A stretch of 64,000 bases of DNA from Symbiodinium microadriaticum (GCA_001939145.1 LSRX01000481.1:102835-166834), one strand, 5' to 3'. Counted from the first letter of the stretch, positions 43,901-54,930 are shown. Notes: a model not told the origin generated them from the letters alone. Numbers and translations: made by a program.

Positions 43901-46356
43901 GCAGTACGCTGCCCCAGAAGACACTGTCGTAAGCCAGATGGAGAAGCGACATGCACGTGAGTGCCGACCCCGGAACGTCATCGACCGTGGTCACAACAGG
44001 TCGTATGAGCACTGCGTCCGCATCGACAAGAACAACTGTGAGAGTGTCTTGATCGCGACGAGGCAGGCAATACAACTCAAAAGGGTACCCCATAAGCTCA
44101 ATAGGACGAAGCGAAAGGCCGAGACATCTTTGACGACCTAGCCACTGCATCATCGCAGCATTCAGCGTATCCAGAGTAGTTGCTGGCGGAATGTCGAGCT
44201 GAATCAACCCTATATCAGCAGCAGTAACAAAAACCGAACGATGCTGCGAAGAGCTAGTCTGGGCCCTAATAGAGAATTTTCCTACCTCAATGGGAGGTGC
44301 GGCTTCATCAGGGCACAATCTAATGACATCGCCATGCCGAACCGGTGACTTGGCGCAGTCGGCAAATCGGAACAGCTGGCCTGGGACAAGCGCTTGCACG
44401 GCTTGCAGCACCAGCACACCAAAGCCTTGCCGAGGAACATCCAGGCAAATAAGATCCCGACCTGTGTCCGCCAACACCGTAACCATCGCAGAATCTGTGG
44501 CGACAGCAACCAAATGGATGCCCCTCCCTAGCAGAGGAGGATCAACCAAAGCACAGCGCCCTCGCCCAAGTTGGCCCTGCACTTCGCGTAACTGCTCCCG
44601 AAAGCACAAGGCGGATGCCCCTGCCGAAACGTAAAGACGAAGACGCTCTCCGGGACCCCAAACACAAAAACGAAATTGCAAATCAGGGTCAATGTCGACA
44701 AATGGAGCAAGGAGCTCACGTGAGTCCAAAGACCCCAAGTGCTTCGCTAGTGCTTTGTGCTCATGAACGCCAGCAACAGGCCCGACCTCCGAGCAGCACT
44801 CACATCGCTCCTCTCCGGCCAAGATGGCTGCTCGGGATCATGCGTAGCAACAGCGCCAGCACTGACGAGCCCAGACGTGCATCCTGCCAAAACCAAAGCA
44901 GCGGGCCAAGGGAGCCGGGCAAACAGAGACACCGACACAACGACCCAAGTGAGCCCAACACTGTGCCTTCGGGAGCGAGAATCAGGGAGCAGAGTGTGGC
45001 TCGGCGAGGAATCTCGATTCACGTCATGCACATATACTGCACTGGATCCAACCCTCCGGACAACAGTTATAGGGCATAGGGGCTCGCCAACTAATGGGCG
45101 GGCCGGATCAACAACCTGTTCACGATGCAGGACAACGGCAAGCCCTTGCGCCAGAAGAGCCTCAACGGACTGTTCCCGATCGGGCTCACCCTGCCTGGCA
45201 GTAGCCAATTCCAGACGGGCATACGGTGTGGCACCCCTAACCGCTAGGACAACAGATATGCCACCCCCCAACGGCCTCAAATCAATCAGCCCTGGTCGCA
45301 GGTCACCTTGCAAGGGCGGGCAACGAACTGGACCGGAGGGAGCTGATCCAGCGGAGGCAGAATGCGGGCGAAGAAAGTGTCAAGGGACGAGCTAGAGGGT
45401 AGATCTCTCCCGAGTGCGGAGAATGCAGCGGACCTGATGGTTTCATGGTCAGCATACGATGGAACGCAAGCATATGTGGAGCCATGTGCATGCATGACCA
45501 CTGCGTTGGCTCCACTTGCTTCATGGAAAGCAAGCTCACTTGTGCCCGGGTAGGTAAGGCTAGTTGTGAACCTGTCCTCATAAGTCCCCTCCTGCGCAGA
45601 CTGCACACCGCCGACATCTGTCAACACAAGGGGGAGGCGATCCGCTGGCCACACCTGAAAAGCATCACCATGCGGGAGCAATGCGAGTCGGGCCCTGGGA
45701 TGAAACCAACTCTGACTTGTGCGACAAAGAAAGTCAGTGCCTAGCCTCAGTCGCTGTGCATCGATGGCTTTGGCCGCCATCTCGCCGCATGGTAACCAGC
45801 GACACACCTCAACAATGCAAACCTGACCACCGACGGGCCTCAAATCAACCGGCATATGCACATTATACCAAGGCATAGTGCGTGGGGATAGCACGTACTG
45901 CTCTATTGGCAAAGACGGCAGGGCAGCTTGCAAGCGACGCACGTGCCAACAAGAATGCTGAAGTCCAACAGCACGACAGATCATTAGCTCAAGAAGAGGC
46001 CCCTGCATGCGCACATCAGCATGCATAATAGTCGGCTGTGATGGAACACCAGGCTGGTAAACGCCAAAGGATCGCACAGGGAGCGGACCCCTCGAGTATG
46101 CCGGATCGATGCATGGCGTGTCCGGAGCGCACACTGGGCAAAGATCCTCAACCTGATATGTTTCCGGAACAGAATCAGTGGTGAAGACAGGTTGACCTTG
46201 CAGACTACTATGTTGCCAAATCTGGACCCCATAGGCTAACGGCGTACAAGCTAGCCACAAAAGCAGATACACCTTGGTGAGGCGCGGCTTCTTAGGTCGT
46301 GGCGTGCCAGTCCCTAGCCTGTTCCCACAACGAACCGACCATGCCTGAAGAAACAC
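37900..46356 (-). CDS. LINE second ORF: repeated GD-motif modules with membrane-like segments
   Basis: About 8.4 kb of minus-strand coding, broken into frames 46356-45286, 45313-44747, 44822-43371, 43160-41382, ~41480-39462, 39607-39245, 39269-38628 and ~38640-37900. No known enzyme is seen. A module recurs with an end motif Arg/His-x-Gly-Asp-hydrophobic: LPHGDAFQVW (~45.66 kb), VRHGDVIRLC (~44.33), MRNGDVVQDT (~40.54), LRRGDTFELY (~39.84), PRDGDVFVPV (~39.35), WRNGDVVLAF (~38.73), LRNGDIVFVG (~38.25). Two modules also share FLGAFAHSFPGRWTPVIW versus FVGAFSRRYPGRWVPVPW, and two share MPWY. Hydrophobic stretches recur between modules, for example VYLLLWLACTPLAYGVQIW near the start at 46270. 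The N-terminus could be MFLQAW at 46356. Confidence 0.65.
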
Positions 46357-46656
46357 GGGTCTCGCATGGGCGGGGCATACCTGAGAAAATCCCCGTGGAA
46401 GGGAAACCCTTTAGGCACGGGAAGTGCCAAACCCTGGTAACTTCGGTGCCACCTGCACGCTGTCGACACGGTGGCCTGCTAAAACGATGGCCAGCACACC
46501 AACTTCCTATCCAGCACAGCGATGAATCCGCTGGACTCGGCTCAAAGTGGGCACTGAACAGAGGAGGACGGCAGGTATGGTACACTGTGTGGAAAACACT
46601 GCTGTACACAGAACTAACTATATACAGGCAGATCAGTGTATGCATAATAGCGGCTC

Positions 46657-48046
46657 CTAAAGAAGCTCGGCAATACCATCCTCTGTCTCGGCCTCGTCCA
46701 CTGCAGGACAACCTTGAGAGAGTAGAACTCGCATGATAGGGGCGATTGATGCTTCCCGTCCGATATAACCCCGAAGAGGTATCCCATGTTCGAGCAATGT
46801 GGCCGGGTAAAGCCATTCTTGCGGGGTTGCTGGAGCGTAGCTGAACGGATCGGCCAGGTTCCCCATGGTAGCCTGGGCCATCAAGACCAATCCTTGCCTG
46901 ACCTGCGAGAGCGCAGCGGGGCACAAACGAAGTCGGTTGAGAAACTGCTGGAACCGGGCCCCAAGAGTCGGAACCAACTCTGCATTGCCGGTCGCCACTG
47001 CTGCAAGCATCGCCTGCCATTCCTGCTCGGCCGATGCCGTCAGGTCCGCTTGGGCCTCGTCTCCTGCAAGTTCGCCCACAAAATCGTTGCCATTTTCGAC
47101 CGCGAAACCAGCCAGGTGTAACCAAGCTGTCGGCCAATCCAAGCTGACCGGCAGCGAGTTGTCCAAGCCTTCTCCTGAGTCGGCGCCAGTGCCTTGGGGG
47201 GTCCTGTGTCTGGCCTCTGGTGTTCGGCCGGTCGACAGTCTCGGCCAGGGCGACGGGACCTCGTCCCTCCGCGGGCTCTTGGAAGGCCGACCCGATGTCC
47301 CCCCATTTCGCCTTTTCCATCGCGGAGCACGAGGACCCGCCTCCAGATCCGGTGCCGGTACAGGTGCCATATAAGTGTCGGTAGGCCCGCCATGGTCGCC
47401 AAAACTGACCTCTGAGCCACCATCTGCCCGTGCAGTTTCCCGAATGTCCGGTGGCACAGCTGCGTCGATAGGCTCCACATACCCGTCGCCAGGAACCGTG
47501 AGGGCAGGCGGGGCTTGCACCGTGCCCAGAGCTCGCAAAGTCGCCGCCACACGGAGAACTGCATCCTCCTGCGGCCGCCATACCATACCAAGTGCCAGAC
47601 GAGCGTTGGCCACCTGGTCGGAGGTAGTAAGGGAGCCTTGTGCCTCTTGGGAAGCTTCCATCTCGACACAGGCCACTTGCAAATCCTCGTCCAGTTTTGC
47701 ACCGATCGCTGGAGCTCTGTTGACGAGGCCTTGCAGGTGTGTAGAGATCTGCATCATCCAGGCACTCAATGCGTCCTTCAACTCGGCTTTGGCACGGACG
47801 TTGCCGGAAATCCTCTTCGACAAAGTCCTCATCGTATTGGCCCTGCGCTGTGCCTGCTGCTCCGCAGTTACCTCGACATACCCTATTTGTGGTGAATGCC
47901 ATAGTTCCTGAGTTGCTCGTGATGTAATAGCTTGAAGTGAGGGTCATAACAGCTGGCGGTAAGCCGAAGTCGATCACTGACTTCTGCGGTTCCTGACCTG
48001 GCTTCGCTCCTTTGCCGGCCTGTTTGGCCTGTCCTTTGGGCGCCAT
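46657..48046 (-). CDS. LINE ORF1-like protein
   Basis: Begins MAPKGQAKQAGKGAKPGQEP at 48046, a basic disordered start. After a one-base shift at about 47930-47890 it continues in the frame of 47832-46657: TMRTLSKRISGNVRAKAELK (helical), then a Pro-rich basic linker with PRWKRRNGGTSGRPSKSPRR. A helical C-terminal half follows (SAEQEWQAMLAAVATGNAEL, then FQQFLNRLRLCPAALSQVRQ), ending EDGIAELL and stop. At about 463 codons and followed by a 300-base spacer before the second ORF, it matches the position and layout of LINE ORF1 RNA-binding proteins, though no RRM or zinc knuckle is visible. Confidence 0.65.
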
Positions 48047-48059
48047 GTGCCCGTGATGC

Positions 48060-48559
48060 CTGTCCAGGAGCAGTCCATCTGCCCCCGATGCTGTGCCAGC
48101 ACGATAGCGGTGCTTTGCTTTGCTCCGTGCCCTTCGGAGCCTCCGGTGCCAAGAGGGAGACGCCGGTCTCTTCCCCGTGGCTTTCTGGGGTTATACTACC
48201 CCAATGAACCAAATAGACACCAAAACTTGCCAGCAAAACCAGGCAGCTCCCAGGCTTGCAGGCAGGCATATAATATAAAAACCCAAGACCTCAGACACGG
48301 CCGAAGCAGCGGGTCTGAGGCGCTTGGAGCGGCCACTCCAGTGCCGAATAAGAAAACCCACCAGGCGAGGACGGCCGCAGCAGCGTACTCGGAGGCGGTG
48401 ATTGCAGATTTGGGCAGCACGTCGCACGTTCCCAAATGGTCAGCGGTCCTTGCTGACAAGCGAGGCCCCTTGGACCACCACAGTCGCCGCGACAAATGGC
48501 GGCTGGGGTTGGGAATACACTAATAGCCGGGGCTAAATAGTGCTCGAGCCACAACGCCT
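48060..48559. promoter_or_regulatory. 5' untranslated region of the LINE
   Basis: About 500 bases between the satellite and the ORF1 start, read on the minus strand. It must hold the internal promoter if the element is LINE-like, but I see no identifiable promoter word. Short open frames here are not conserved-looking. Confidence 0.4.
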
Positions 48560-49035
48560 TGGGTGCGAAACCCTCAATCCTAAAAGGAGTCGGTGAACCC
48601 TAAAAGGAGTGGGTGGGTGCGAAACCTTGCACCCTAAAAGGAGTGGGCGGGTGCGAAGCCCTGAACCCTGAATGGGTCTACAAGGAGTGGGCGGGTGCGA
48701 AACCCTGAACCCTAAAAGGAGTGGGTGAGTGCGAAACCCTAAATCCTAAAAGGAGTCAGTGAACCCTAAAAGTAGTGGGTGGGTGCGAAACCTGAACCCT
48801 AAAAAGGAGTGGGCGGGTGCGAAGCCCTGAACCCTGACTGGGTCTACAAGGAGTGGGCGGGTGCGAAACCCTGAACCCTAAAAGGAGTGGGTGGGTGCGA
48901 AACCCTAAATCCTAAAAGGAGTCGGTGAACCCTAAAAGGAGTGGGTGGGTGCGAAACCGTGAACCCTAAAAGGAGTGGGCGGGTGCGAAGCCCTGAACCC
49001 TGAATGGGTCTACAAGGAGTGGGCAGGTGCGAGTA
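48560..49035. repeat. Telomere-like satellite, right block
   Basis: Same monomer and orientation as 32140-32424. The marker GGGTCTA recurs at 48674, 48840 and 49005, giving a higher-order period of 165-166 bases. Open frames in it are artefacts. Confidence 0.92.
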
Positions 49036-49105
49036 AAACGGCTCTTGTGGTGGTACTGTCGGGTGTGTTTGCGTAACATCGTCCTCAACATCCCCCCTCC
49101 CCCCC

Positions 49106-49442
49106 NNNNNNNNNNNNNNNNNNNNNNNNNNNNNNNNNNNNNNNNNNNNNNNNNNNNNNNNNNNNNNNNNNNNNNNNNNNNNNNNNNNNNNNNNNNNNNN
49201 NNNNNNNNNNNNNNNNNNNNNNNNNNNNNNNNNNNNNNNNNNNNNNNNNNNNNNNNNNNNNNNNNNNNNNNNNNNNNNNNNNNNNNNNNNNNNNNNNNNN
49301 NNNNNNNNNNNNNNNNNNNNNNNNNNNNNNNNNNNNNNNNNNNNNNNNNNNNNNNNNNNNNNNNNNNNNNNNNNNNNNNNNNNNNNNNNNNNNNNNNNNN
49401 NNNNNNNNNNNNNNNNNNNNNNNNNNNNNNNNNNNNNNNNNN
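49106..49442. other. Assembly gap (N run)
   Basis: 337 undetermined bases, bounded by CCCCCCTCCCCCC on the left and CCCCCCCC on the right. The gap most likely marks a C-homopolymer the assembler could not cross. Confidence 0.99.
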
Positions 49443-49559
49443 CCCCCCCCAGAATCAAGTCCAAAATCAAGAGCCCGAGTTTACAAACTCGACAAGTCGA
49501 TTTTGAGGGCTTGTTCGATGCACTCGGCACGCTTGCAATATACCACCACCAGTACCACA

Positions 49560-49720
49560 ACCAGTGCCACTACCAGTGCAGGCACCGCTGCCAGTAGCAT
49601 TACCACTGCCATCGCACTCATACCCGTAAAAGGTAAACCCTGACGCTCTGAAGTGTATGTCCTGTGTCTTGAACGTCATCATCACCCCCCCACCCCCACC
49701 CCGTTACCCCCTCAATCCCA
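49560..49720. repeat. CCA/CTG-type degenerate repeat and C-rich tract
   Basis: Triplet-like CCAGTGCCACTACCAGTG, giving a Gly-Ser-Cys-rich frame on the minus strand, followed by ACCCCCCCACCCCCACCCC. Similar C-rich sequence after AACGTCATCA occurs at the end of the window (63970-64000). Confidence 0.6.
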
Positions 49721-49857
49721 AACCGCAGTCCCTACCATTGTAATAGCCCCAAATCCCAATCCGTGCCTAGCCTGGCAGCGCAAACTTCCTCCTCCTACCA
49801 CTACCCATACCACTGCCACTGCCACTCCGACTCCCACTACCACCACCATCATGACCG

Positions 49858-49881
49858 CGACTACTACTGATGCTGCTGATG

Positions 49882-49957
<76 letters not shown>

Positions 49958-49978
49958 GACTACTACTACTCCACTACT
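49858..49978. repeat. (CTA)n trinucleotide repeat
   Basis: Over 100 bases of CTACTACTA, giving polyThr and polyLeu frames on the plus strand. Non-coding. Confidence 0.95.
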
Positions 49979-50039
49979 CCTGTTTACTGCTAAACAAAAA
50001 CAATGGCCACAGAAGCGAAAAACAATGGCCGCAATCGGC

Positions 50040-50400
50040 ACTCCTTCAGAAATTTCGCCTACCTGCTCACATCAACTCCCAAAGCGCAAGCCCTCGTGCC
50101 AACCTTTATGTAATGGGTTCCAGGACTCAAAGCTAAGATGCACGTGCACACTGTCTTTGATGCAGAGGGTCCGAGGCCGCAGCCCTTTCACTTTGCTCGA
50201 GATTGCTCAGCCGATCTTTCCGGATGCTCGCATCCAAGCCTCAGAGCAATGCCCAAATCCCGGGACCAGACCATATAAAGTACAAGAAGGCGCTGCTTTG
50301 ACCCCTACGCATGCCATCCCTTTCGATCCACATGTCTGGCAGCTCTGTCGACGAAGGAAACGAGTGGAACTCATGAGGCATGCAAAAACAGAATTTTGAG
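50040..50400. other. Possible exon, strand uncertain
   Basis: The plus strand reads RSPFTLLEIAQPIFPDARIQ then HAIPFDPHVWQLCRRRKRVE and stops at 50399. The minus strand is also open. The plus frame runs on from the (CTA)n repeat, so its start cannot be judged. No family is recognised. Confidence 0.2.
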
Positions 50401-50560
50401 CAGGCCCCCACGGAGCCAAGCCAGACGAAGAAAAAAATCGAGCGAAGCTAGACGAAGAGGAAAAAAAACTCCTCCAAGCCCCACTGAGCCAAGCCAGACG
50501 AAGGCAGAAATCGCGCCAAGCCAGACGAAGAGAAAAAACAAGCCTCCCCCAAGCCCCACC
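50400..50560. repeat. Short minisatellite
   Basis: Repeats of GAGCCAAGCCAGACGAAG with A-rich or C-rich fillers, about four imperfect copies. Confidence 0.75.
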
Positions 50561-51019
50561 GTGTATATTCGTCCTCCACATCCGCACAAATCTCTGCTTC
50601 GACAGCTCGACGACCCGCTCAAGCAGTCTTGATTCACGCGTGGTGGTGTGAAAGCATGTTGGCTTGGCTTTGGGGGGACTCCTTTTGCTACGGCCCAGCA
50701 TCAAGCTGCTTCTGGACATTCAGTTAGCAAGTCTCACGTTAACGCAAAATTAGTCGTGATTGCGCGGGGCCCGTCGCAGTCTTCTGTCGTTTCCCCTCCC
50801 ATAAGGTGTGTTGGATCCCGGGGCGGCACTAAGGACTTCGTTCTAAGCCCGATGAGCACCCACAGCTTGGTTCGACAGCTGCATCGGGGTGACAGTGCCC
50901 TTCTCCTTAGGCTAATTAGGTCTCACGACTGGCTTCTCTCCCGCTTCCTCGCCGACATTCCTCCTGGCCAATCCGCCCATCTTCTCTTCAGCCGCTTCCT
51001 CAGTTTCCGTTTCGCCGTT

Positions 51020-51780
51020 CGTAGGGCATCTCGCCGACCGAACAGGGCTCCTTATGTCGTTCCAGACCCCTCTCGCTCCGAGATCGGGGGTCTGGGTGAT
51101 CGACCCTCGTTAAGGCCGTAGGTCCGCTTCTTTCCACTTCGTCCACCAAGCAGGGCTCCTCATTGTTCCAGACCCCCTCCTCGCTCCAAGATCGGGGGGT
51201 CTGAGTAAACGACCTTCGTAAGACCGTACGTCCGCTTTCTTTCCACTTCGTCACTTCTCGCTCCGAGATCGGGGGTCTGGCAAAACGACCCTCGTGAGGC
51301 CGTAGGTCTGCTTCTATCTGTCGTCACCAGGCAGGGCTCCTCATGTCGTTCCAGACCCCCCTTCTCGCTGCGAGATCGGGGGTCTGGGCAAACGACCCTC
51401 TAAGGCTCGCAAGTCCGTAAATCTGCTTCTTTCCATTTCGTCCACCAAGCAGGACCCCTCATGTCGTTCCAGAACCCCCTCTCTCTCTCCGAGATCGGGG
51501 GTCCTAGGTCGCTTCCTTCCACTTCGTCACCAAGCAGGGTGTCGTTCCAGAACCCCCTCTCTCTCTCCGAGATCGGGGGTCCTAGGTCGCTTCCTTCCAC
51601 TTCGTCACCAAGCAGGGTGTCGTTCCAGACCCCCTTTCTCGCTCCCTCGTAAGGCCGTAGGTCCGCTTCTTTCCTTTTCGTCCACCATGTTTCCCTCCAC
51701 TTCATTTACCAAGCAGGGCTCCTCATGTCGTTCCAGACCCGCCTTCTTGCCCCGAGATCAGGGGTCTGGGTACAAAGAAC
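51020..51780. repeat. Tandem satellite, about eight copies
   Basis: Imperfect units of roughly 80-120 bases built on CACCAAGCAGGGCTCCTCAT, GTCGTTCCAGACCCCC, CTCCGAGATCGGGGGTCT and GTAAGGCCGTAGGTCCGCTT. The two copies at about 51470-51620 are nearly identical to each other, a recent duplication. Predicted proteins are repeat artefacts. Confidence 0.9.
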
Positions 51781-52121
51781 ACGCACACATCGAGAAGTCT
51801 ACCAAGTTTTTAGGGCCTTACTGCCCTTCCAACGAGACTTCCTTGCGCCCCTTCCGGTTTCAAAAAGAGCGGCCCTCGCGTCTGCATTGCCTGGAATTTA
51901 TGGCCTCCGGCCTTGTCCGCCTTGTTTTTGGGTTCTATTTTTTTCTCTTATTTTCGCGCGCCTCCTCCACGGTCCTTCTCATCCCCTCTGGTTGACCTGT
52001 TCACCTAAATGTCCCCCTCTGGAACCTCCCGCGGAGGGGGCTGATGAGGTTTACAGAAGCCCCCTGAGATGCTGGGCAGGGAAGAGTGGTGGAAGCCGCA
52101 GAAACAGCTGCAGGTCGAACC

Positions 52122-52190
52122 CTTCTACCTACCTACCTACCTACCTACCTACCGACCGACCGACCGACCTACCTACCTACCTACCTACGG
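52122..52190. repeat. (CTAC)n / (CGAC)n tetranucleotide repeat
   Basis: CTACCTACC interrupted by a block of CGACCGACC. Non-coding. Confidence 0.95.
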
Positions 52191-52619
52191 ACCCAGGAGC
52201 CAGCATGGTGCCAGGATCTTTCGTGCCCTCTAGGTCGAGGGCATTGAGGTTCGGAGGAACTCGAATCCCTGCAAAGGCCGAGGCGGAGGTCCCGAGCAGC
52301 AAGGATCACAGAGCGGCGCCGCGAACAGCGCAAAGGATATCGAGCACGAAAAACGCCGCTTTCTGCACCCAGGCTCTGGTGCCAGAAGAATCAGCTACGG
52401 GGACAGCGGAACACCCTGAACGAGAGGAGATGTATGTAGATGTCTTGAGATTTCTTGAGAGTCTTTGGAGCTCCTGAGCCTCGCACGCCCCATTTCGGTC
52501 CTGGCCACTTCTGAAATTCTGAAACTGCATCAACATGTCGGCCTGGCTGCCTATTTTGCTTGGACGCGGACCGCCGTTTGTCACTCTCCGCCGAGCCCGA
52601 GCACACCGGACATGTGTTG

Positions 52620-53728
52620 GTGCTGGAACACCTCAGGACATTCTCGGCATGGCAGGGCCGAAGCTGAAGTGAAATCTGGTGGCACTGCACCGTTGGCCCT
52701 TGTTGAGGCCGGTGGCAGGAAGCCGTAAGACTCCTGGAGCCGTTGTTGCCGCTCTTCACGGCATTCCCTCAACTCCACCTCAGCGCGGGAAGGGCCCGGA
52801 AGAACACGAAAGGCCGTGGAGCCAAGGCTGCCGCATAGTGCGTGAAGAGCTCCTCACCCGCCTTGACCGGCTGCGCGGCGACCAACCGGACCTTCGTGAG
52901 GCTCAACGACATCATGGAAACACGGACATCACCTGAGCTAGGAACATGCCCAGCATCTTCATCCCAGCTTTGCTCGAGATTTGGGCCTCGGAGCTCACTG
53001 TAAGTTGCCAAAACTACAAGATTTACCTCAAGCTACTGCTGATGGAATGCAGCTCGGGGCTGGGCAGCAACTGTGATTGAAACGACTCAACGCCAAGCAG
53101 AGGGCTGCATCAAACCTGCAGTGCCGGTATCTGTTTTCATCCATCCCGAATCACTGTCAGTGACAGACCTCCTGCCTCACACTTTGATCTCGGCCGATGC
53201 AGTTTGTGAACAAAATGCCTTCCAGAGACCTGCAAGGACTCAAAGCCTTTTCGATCCCGTGAATGAATTCCTCCCGAGCCCACTTTTCCGGCTTCTGGAG
53301 GCAAGCGTCATGAAGCTTCCACACCTCACGAGATGTGACCCTGAGATAAAAGCCACAGCACCGCCTTCGCCAACTGCCCAGCAGCAATGCCCGAATGGAA
53401 GCAACAAGCCAACTTCACGGCTGAGCTCGTCGACCTCTGCCCGGCCTTCTTCAGAGAGCGCTTTGTACCTGGAAGGCTGTTAGCTGTCAGAGGCACAGAC
53501 AACAGGCACACTTTGCGAGCACTGGCTGTGAAGGTCATGATTCCACTCATCGCCTGAGAGAAGTCTCATCACTACGAGAAGTCGGCACGAGGGATGCTTG
53601 AACAACCAAAGCAGCGAATGGCGGAAAACTACAGAAGCACAAGGGGGTGAGGTACTGTAGGCTCCGTGCCCTTCTCATCACTGCGAATTGCCAAGATGGG
53701 GCGTTCGAGCAGCACCACATCGCCCGGC
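52620..53728 (-). CDS. SMYD-like SET-domain lysine methyltransferase, mini-exons
   Basis: SET enzymes move methyl groups from S-adenosylmethionine to protein lysines. Minus-strand exons: 53728-53660 (PGDVVLLERPILAIRSDEKG, the opening SET strand), 53468-53408 (ALSEEGRAEVDELSREVG), 53325-53180 (VWKLHDACLQKPEKWAREEF, then LEGILFTNCIGRDQ), ~53100-53066 (LSRFNHSC), 52986-52832 (PNLEQSWDEDAGHV, then LTKVRLVAAQPVKAGEELF and THYA), 52778-~52700 (VELRECREERQQRLQESYGF), and possibly ~52665-52620 (LPCRECPEV). Joining 53066 to 52986 in phase gives F-N-H-S-C-C-P-N, the SET signature. GEELFTHY and the R-x-x-x-L-x-x-x-Y-G-F plus Cys-rich ending are SMYD-like. Two introns start with GC. The N-terminal exons, including any MYND finger, were not identified. 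Confidence 0.75.
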
Positions 53729-53739
53729 CTGCAGCTTCA

Positions 53740-54930
53740 CGGTTTAAAGCTTTCCCTTGCAAGAGATTTATTGATTTTGCTTCAGACCCGTCAAGGTCAC
53801 GGCAGAAGGTCCTTCGTGGCCACAGCACCGAGGCCGCGGCCTCTGCTTCGAATTCAGCCCCCGCCCTCTGGGCCCTCTGCCCCGTGCCTGTTATTTCTTC
53901 CAACCGGAAAGGCCGATCGTGGAGCCAAGGCTCTGGGACCTTGCATGCTGCTACGTCGCTAACATCGCCGACGGTGAGATCTAGCAATCTCGCGGATCTC
54001 GCGCCTTGTGCTCCAAACCTCCAACTGCGAAGGACCGCGACCACGCCATCTGGGACCCAAGAACATTCCTCAAAACAGCACCAGAATTGTCTACTCCACG
54101 TAGAAGTACCCGCAGCAAACAGCACCCATGGCTAGTGTGGACAGAATCTGGTCAGGTGGACATGTCATAGACACAGCGACACGGCGAGTACGAACAATGG
54201 CAGCAAGGCTTCTGAACAGGACATAACACCTTGCCGAAAGGCAATTCGACTCCATGACAAAAATTTCTAGTGGGTGGTGTTGAGTAATGCGTGCCTTTGA
54301 AAACAGTCTATGTCTATGTGCGCGAACCCCTACAAGTAGAGAGACTATTACTAAGAGAGGTTAAAACCCTTCACTACAGCGAGGGTCTCAACTTCCATCC
54401 AAAAGCTCAAAGTCAAAGCGAAGAGAGGAATACCGGCAGCTTCGGCAGTCGGCCACACTTGAGCTTCAAACAGGTCCCCAAAAGCCTGGCCTAGACAAGC
54501 GCACACTTTGCTGTGTTTCGACCCGACGAGGGCCCCGGCCCCGGCCTCGCCGAGGCCGCCCTGGAGGCTCGCAGGGCCCCTGCCTGGTGCCAACAAATCA
54601 GCGCTCCCTCAAAGGCACAGCAATGCTTTGAGCAGAACAACGCAACGCACCAACGCAACGCAGCCGGCACTCAAGGGCTCTCCAAGTTGCGCTCCTTTCT
54701 AGGCTCCCTACATCTTCGGCTCTCGGGCTCTGGGGTTCGTGTGAAACGTTTAGGAACATCTCGAAACGACCTGTTCACCTTGCCGGAGACTCGGCGGGTT
54801 GAAGACAGGAAACAGGCGTGTCCTCATGCGAGAGTCGGCCTAATCACGGCCAGAAGATTTGCAACTTCAAGTTCGAAGCTGACAGAATGTCTGCTGTGCA
54901 GAGAGTCGCACATAGACAACGTCCAAGTCT
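53740..54930. other. Region between the SET and carrier genes
   Basis: Minus 54060-53860 is open (RSWRFGAQGARSARLLDLTV, then VPEPWLHDRPFRLEEITG) and could be an upstream exon of the SET gene. Minus 54500-54350 (AFGDLFEAQVWPTAEAAGIP) is also exon-like. Neither is confirmed. A downstream 3' region for the carrier gene must also lie here; no polyadenylation signal is recognisable, as expected for dinoflagellates. Confidence 0.3.

Larger units (their letters stand above)
32425..48559 (-). mobile_element. Giant LINE-type retroelement with permuted domains
   Basis: About 16.1 kb, coding on the minus strand, starting near 48559 and ending near 32425. Order: ORF1 (48046-46657), a very long second reading frame with repeated modules (46356-37900), RNase H (37898-37120), apurinic-like endonuclease (37090-36150), reverse transcriptase (36189-34400) and a C-terminal region with two zinc fingers (34430-32556). 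Both ends touch the same satellite in the same orientation and share TGGGTGCGAAAC (32413-32424 and 48560-48571). This is either the target-site duplication or simply the satellite unit. No poly-A tail is seen at the 3' end. About ten frameshifts and stops break the second frame, so this copy is decayed or the assembly has indels. Confidence 0.8.

Noticed and set aside
32413-48571. TGGGTGCGAAAC taken as a proven 12-base target-site duplication
   Set aside because: The same word is part of the satellite monomer, so its presence at both ends cannot by itself prove duplication.
49653-50399. A 248-codon plus-strand frame
   Set aside because: Its first two thirds are a translated (CTA)n and CCA-rich repeat; only the last part could be coding and it is unsupported.
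50400-51780. Possible CRISPR array in the evenly spaced repeats
   Set aside because: Units are contiguous satellite repeats without unique spacers, and the genome is eukaryotic.
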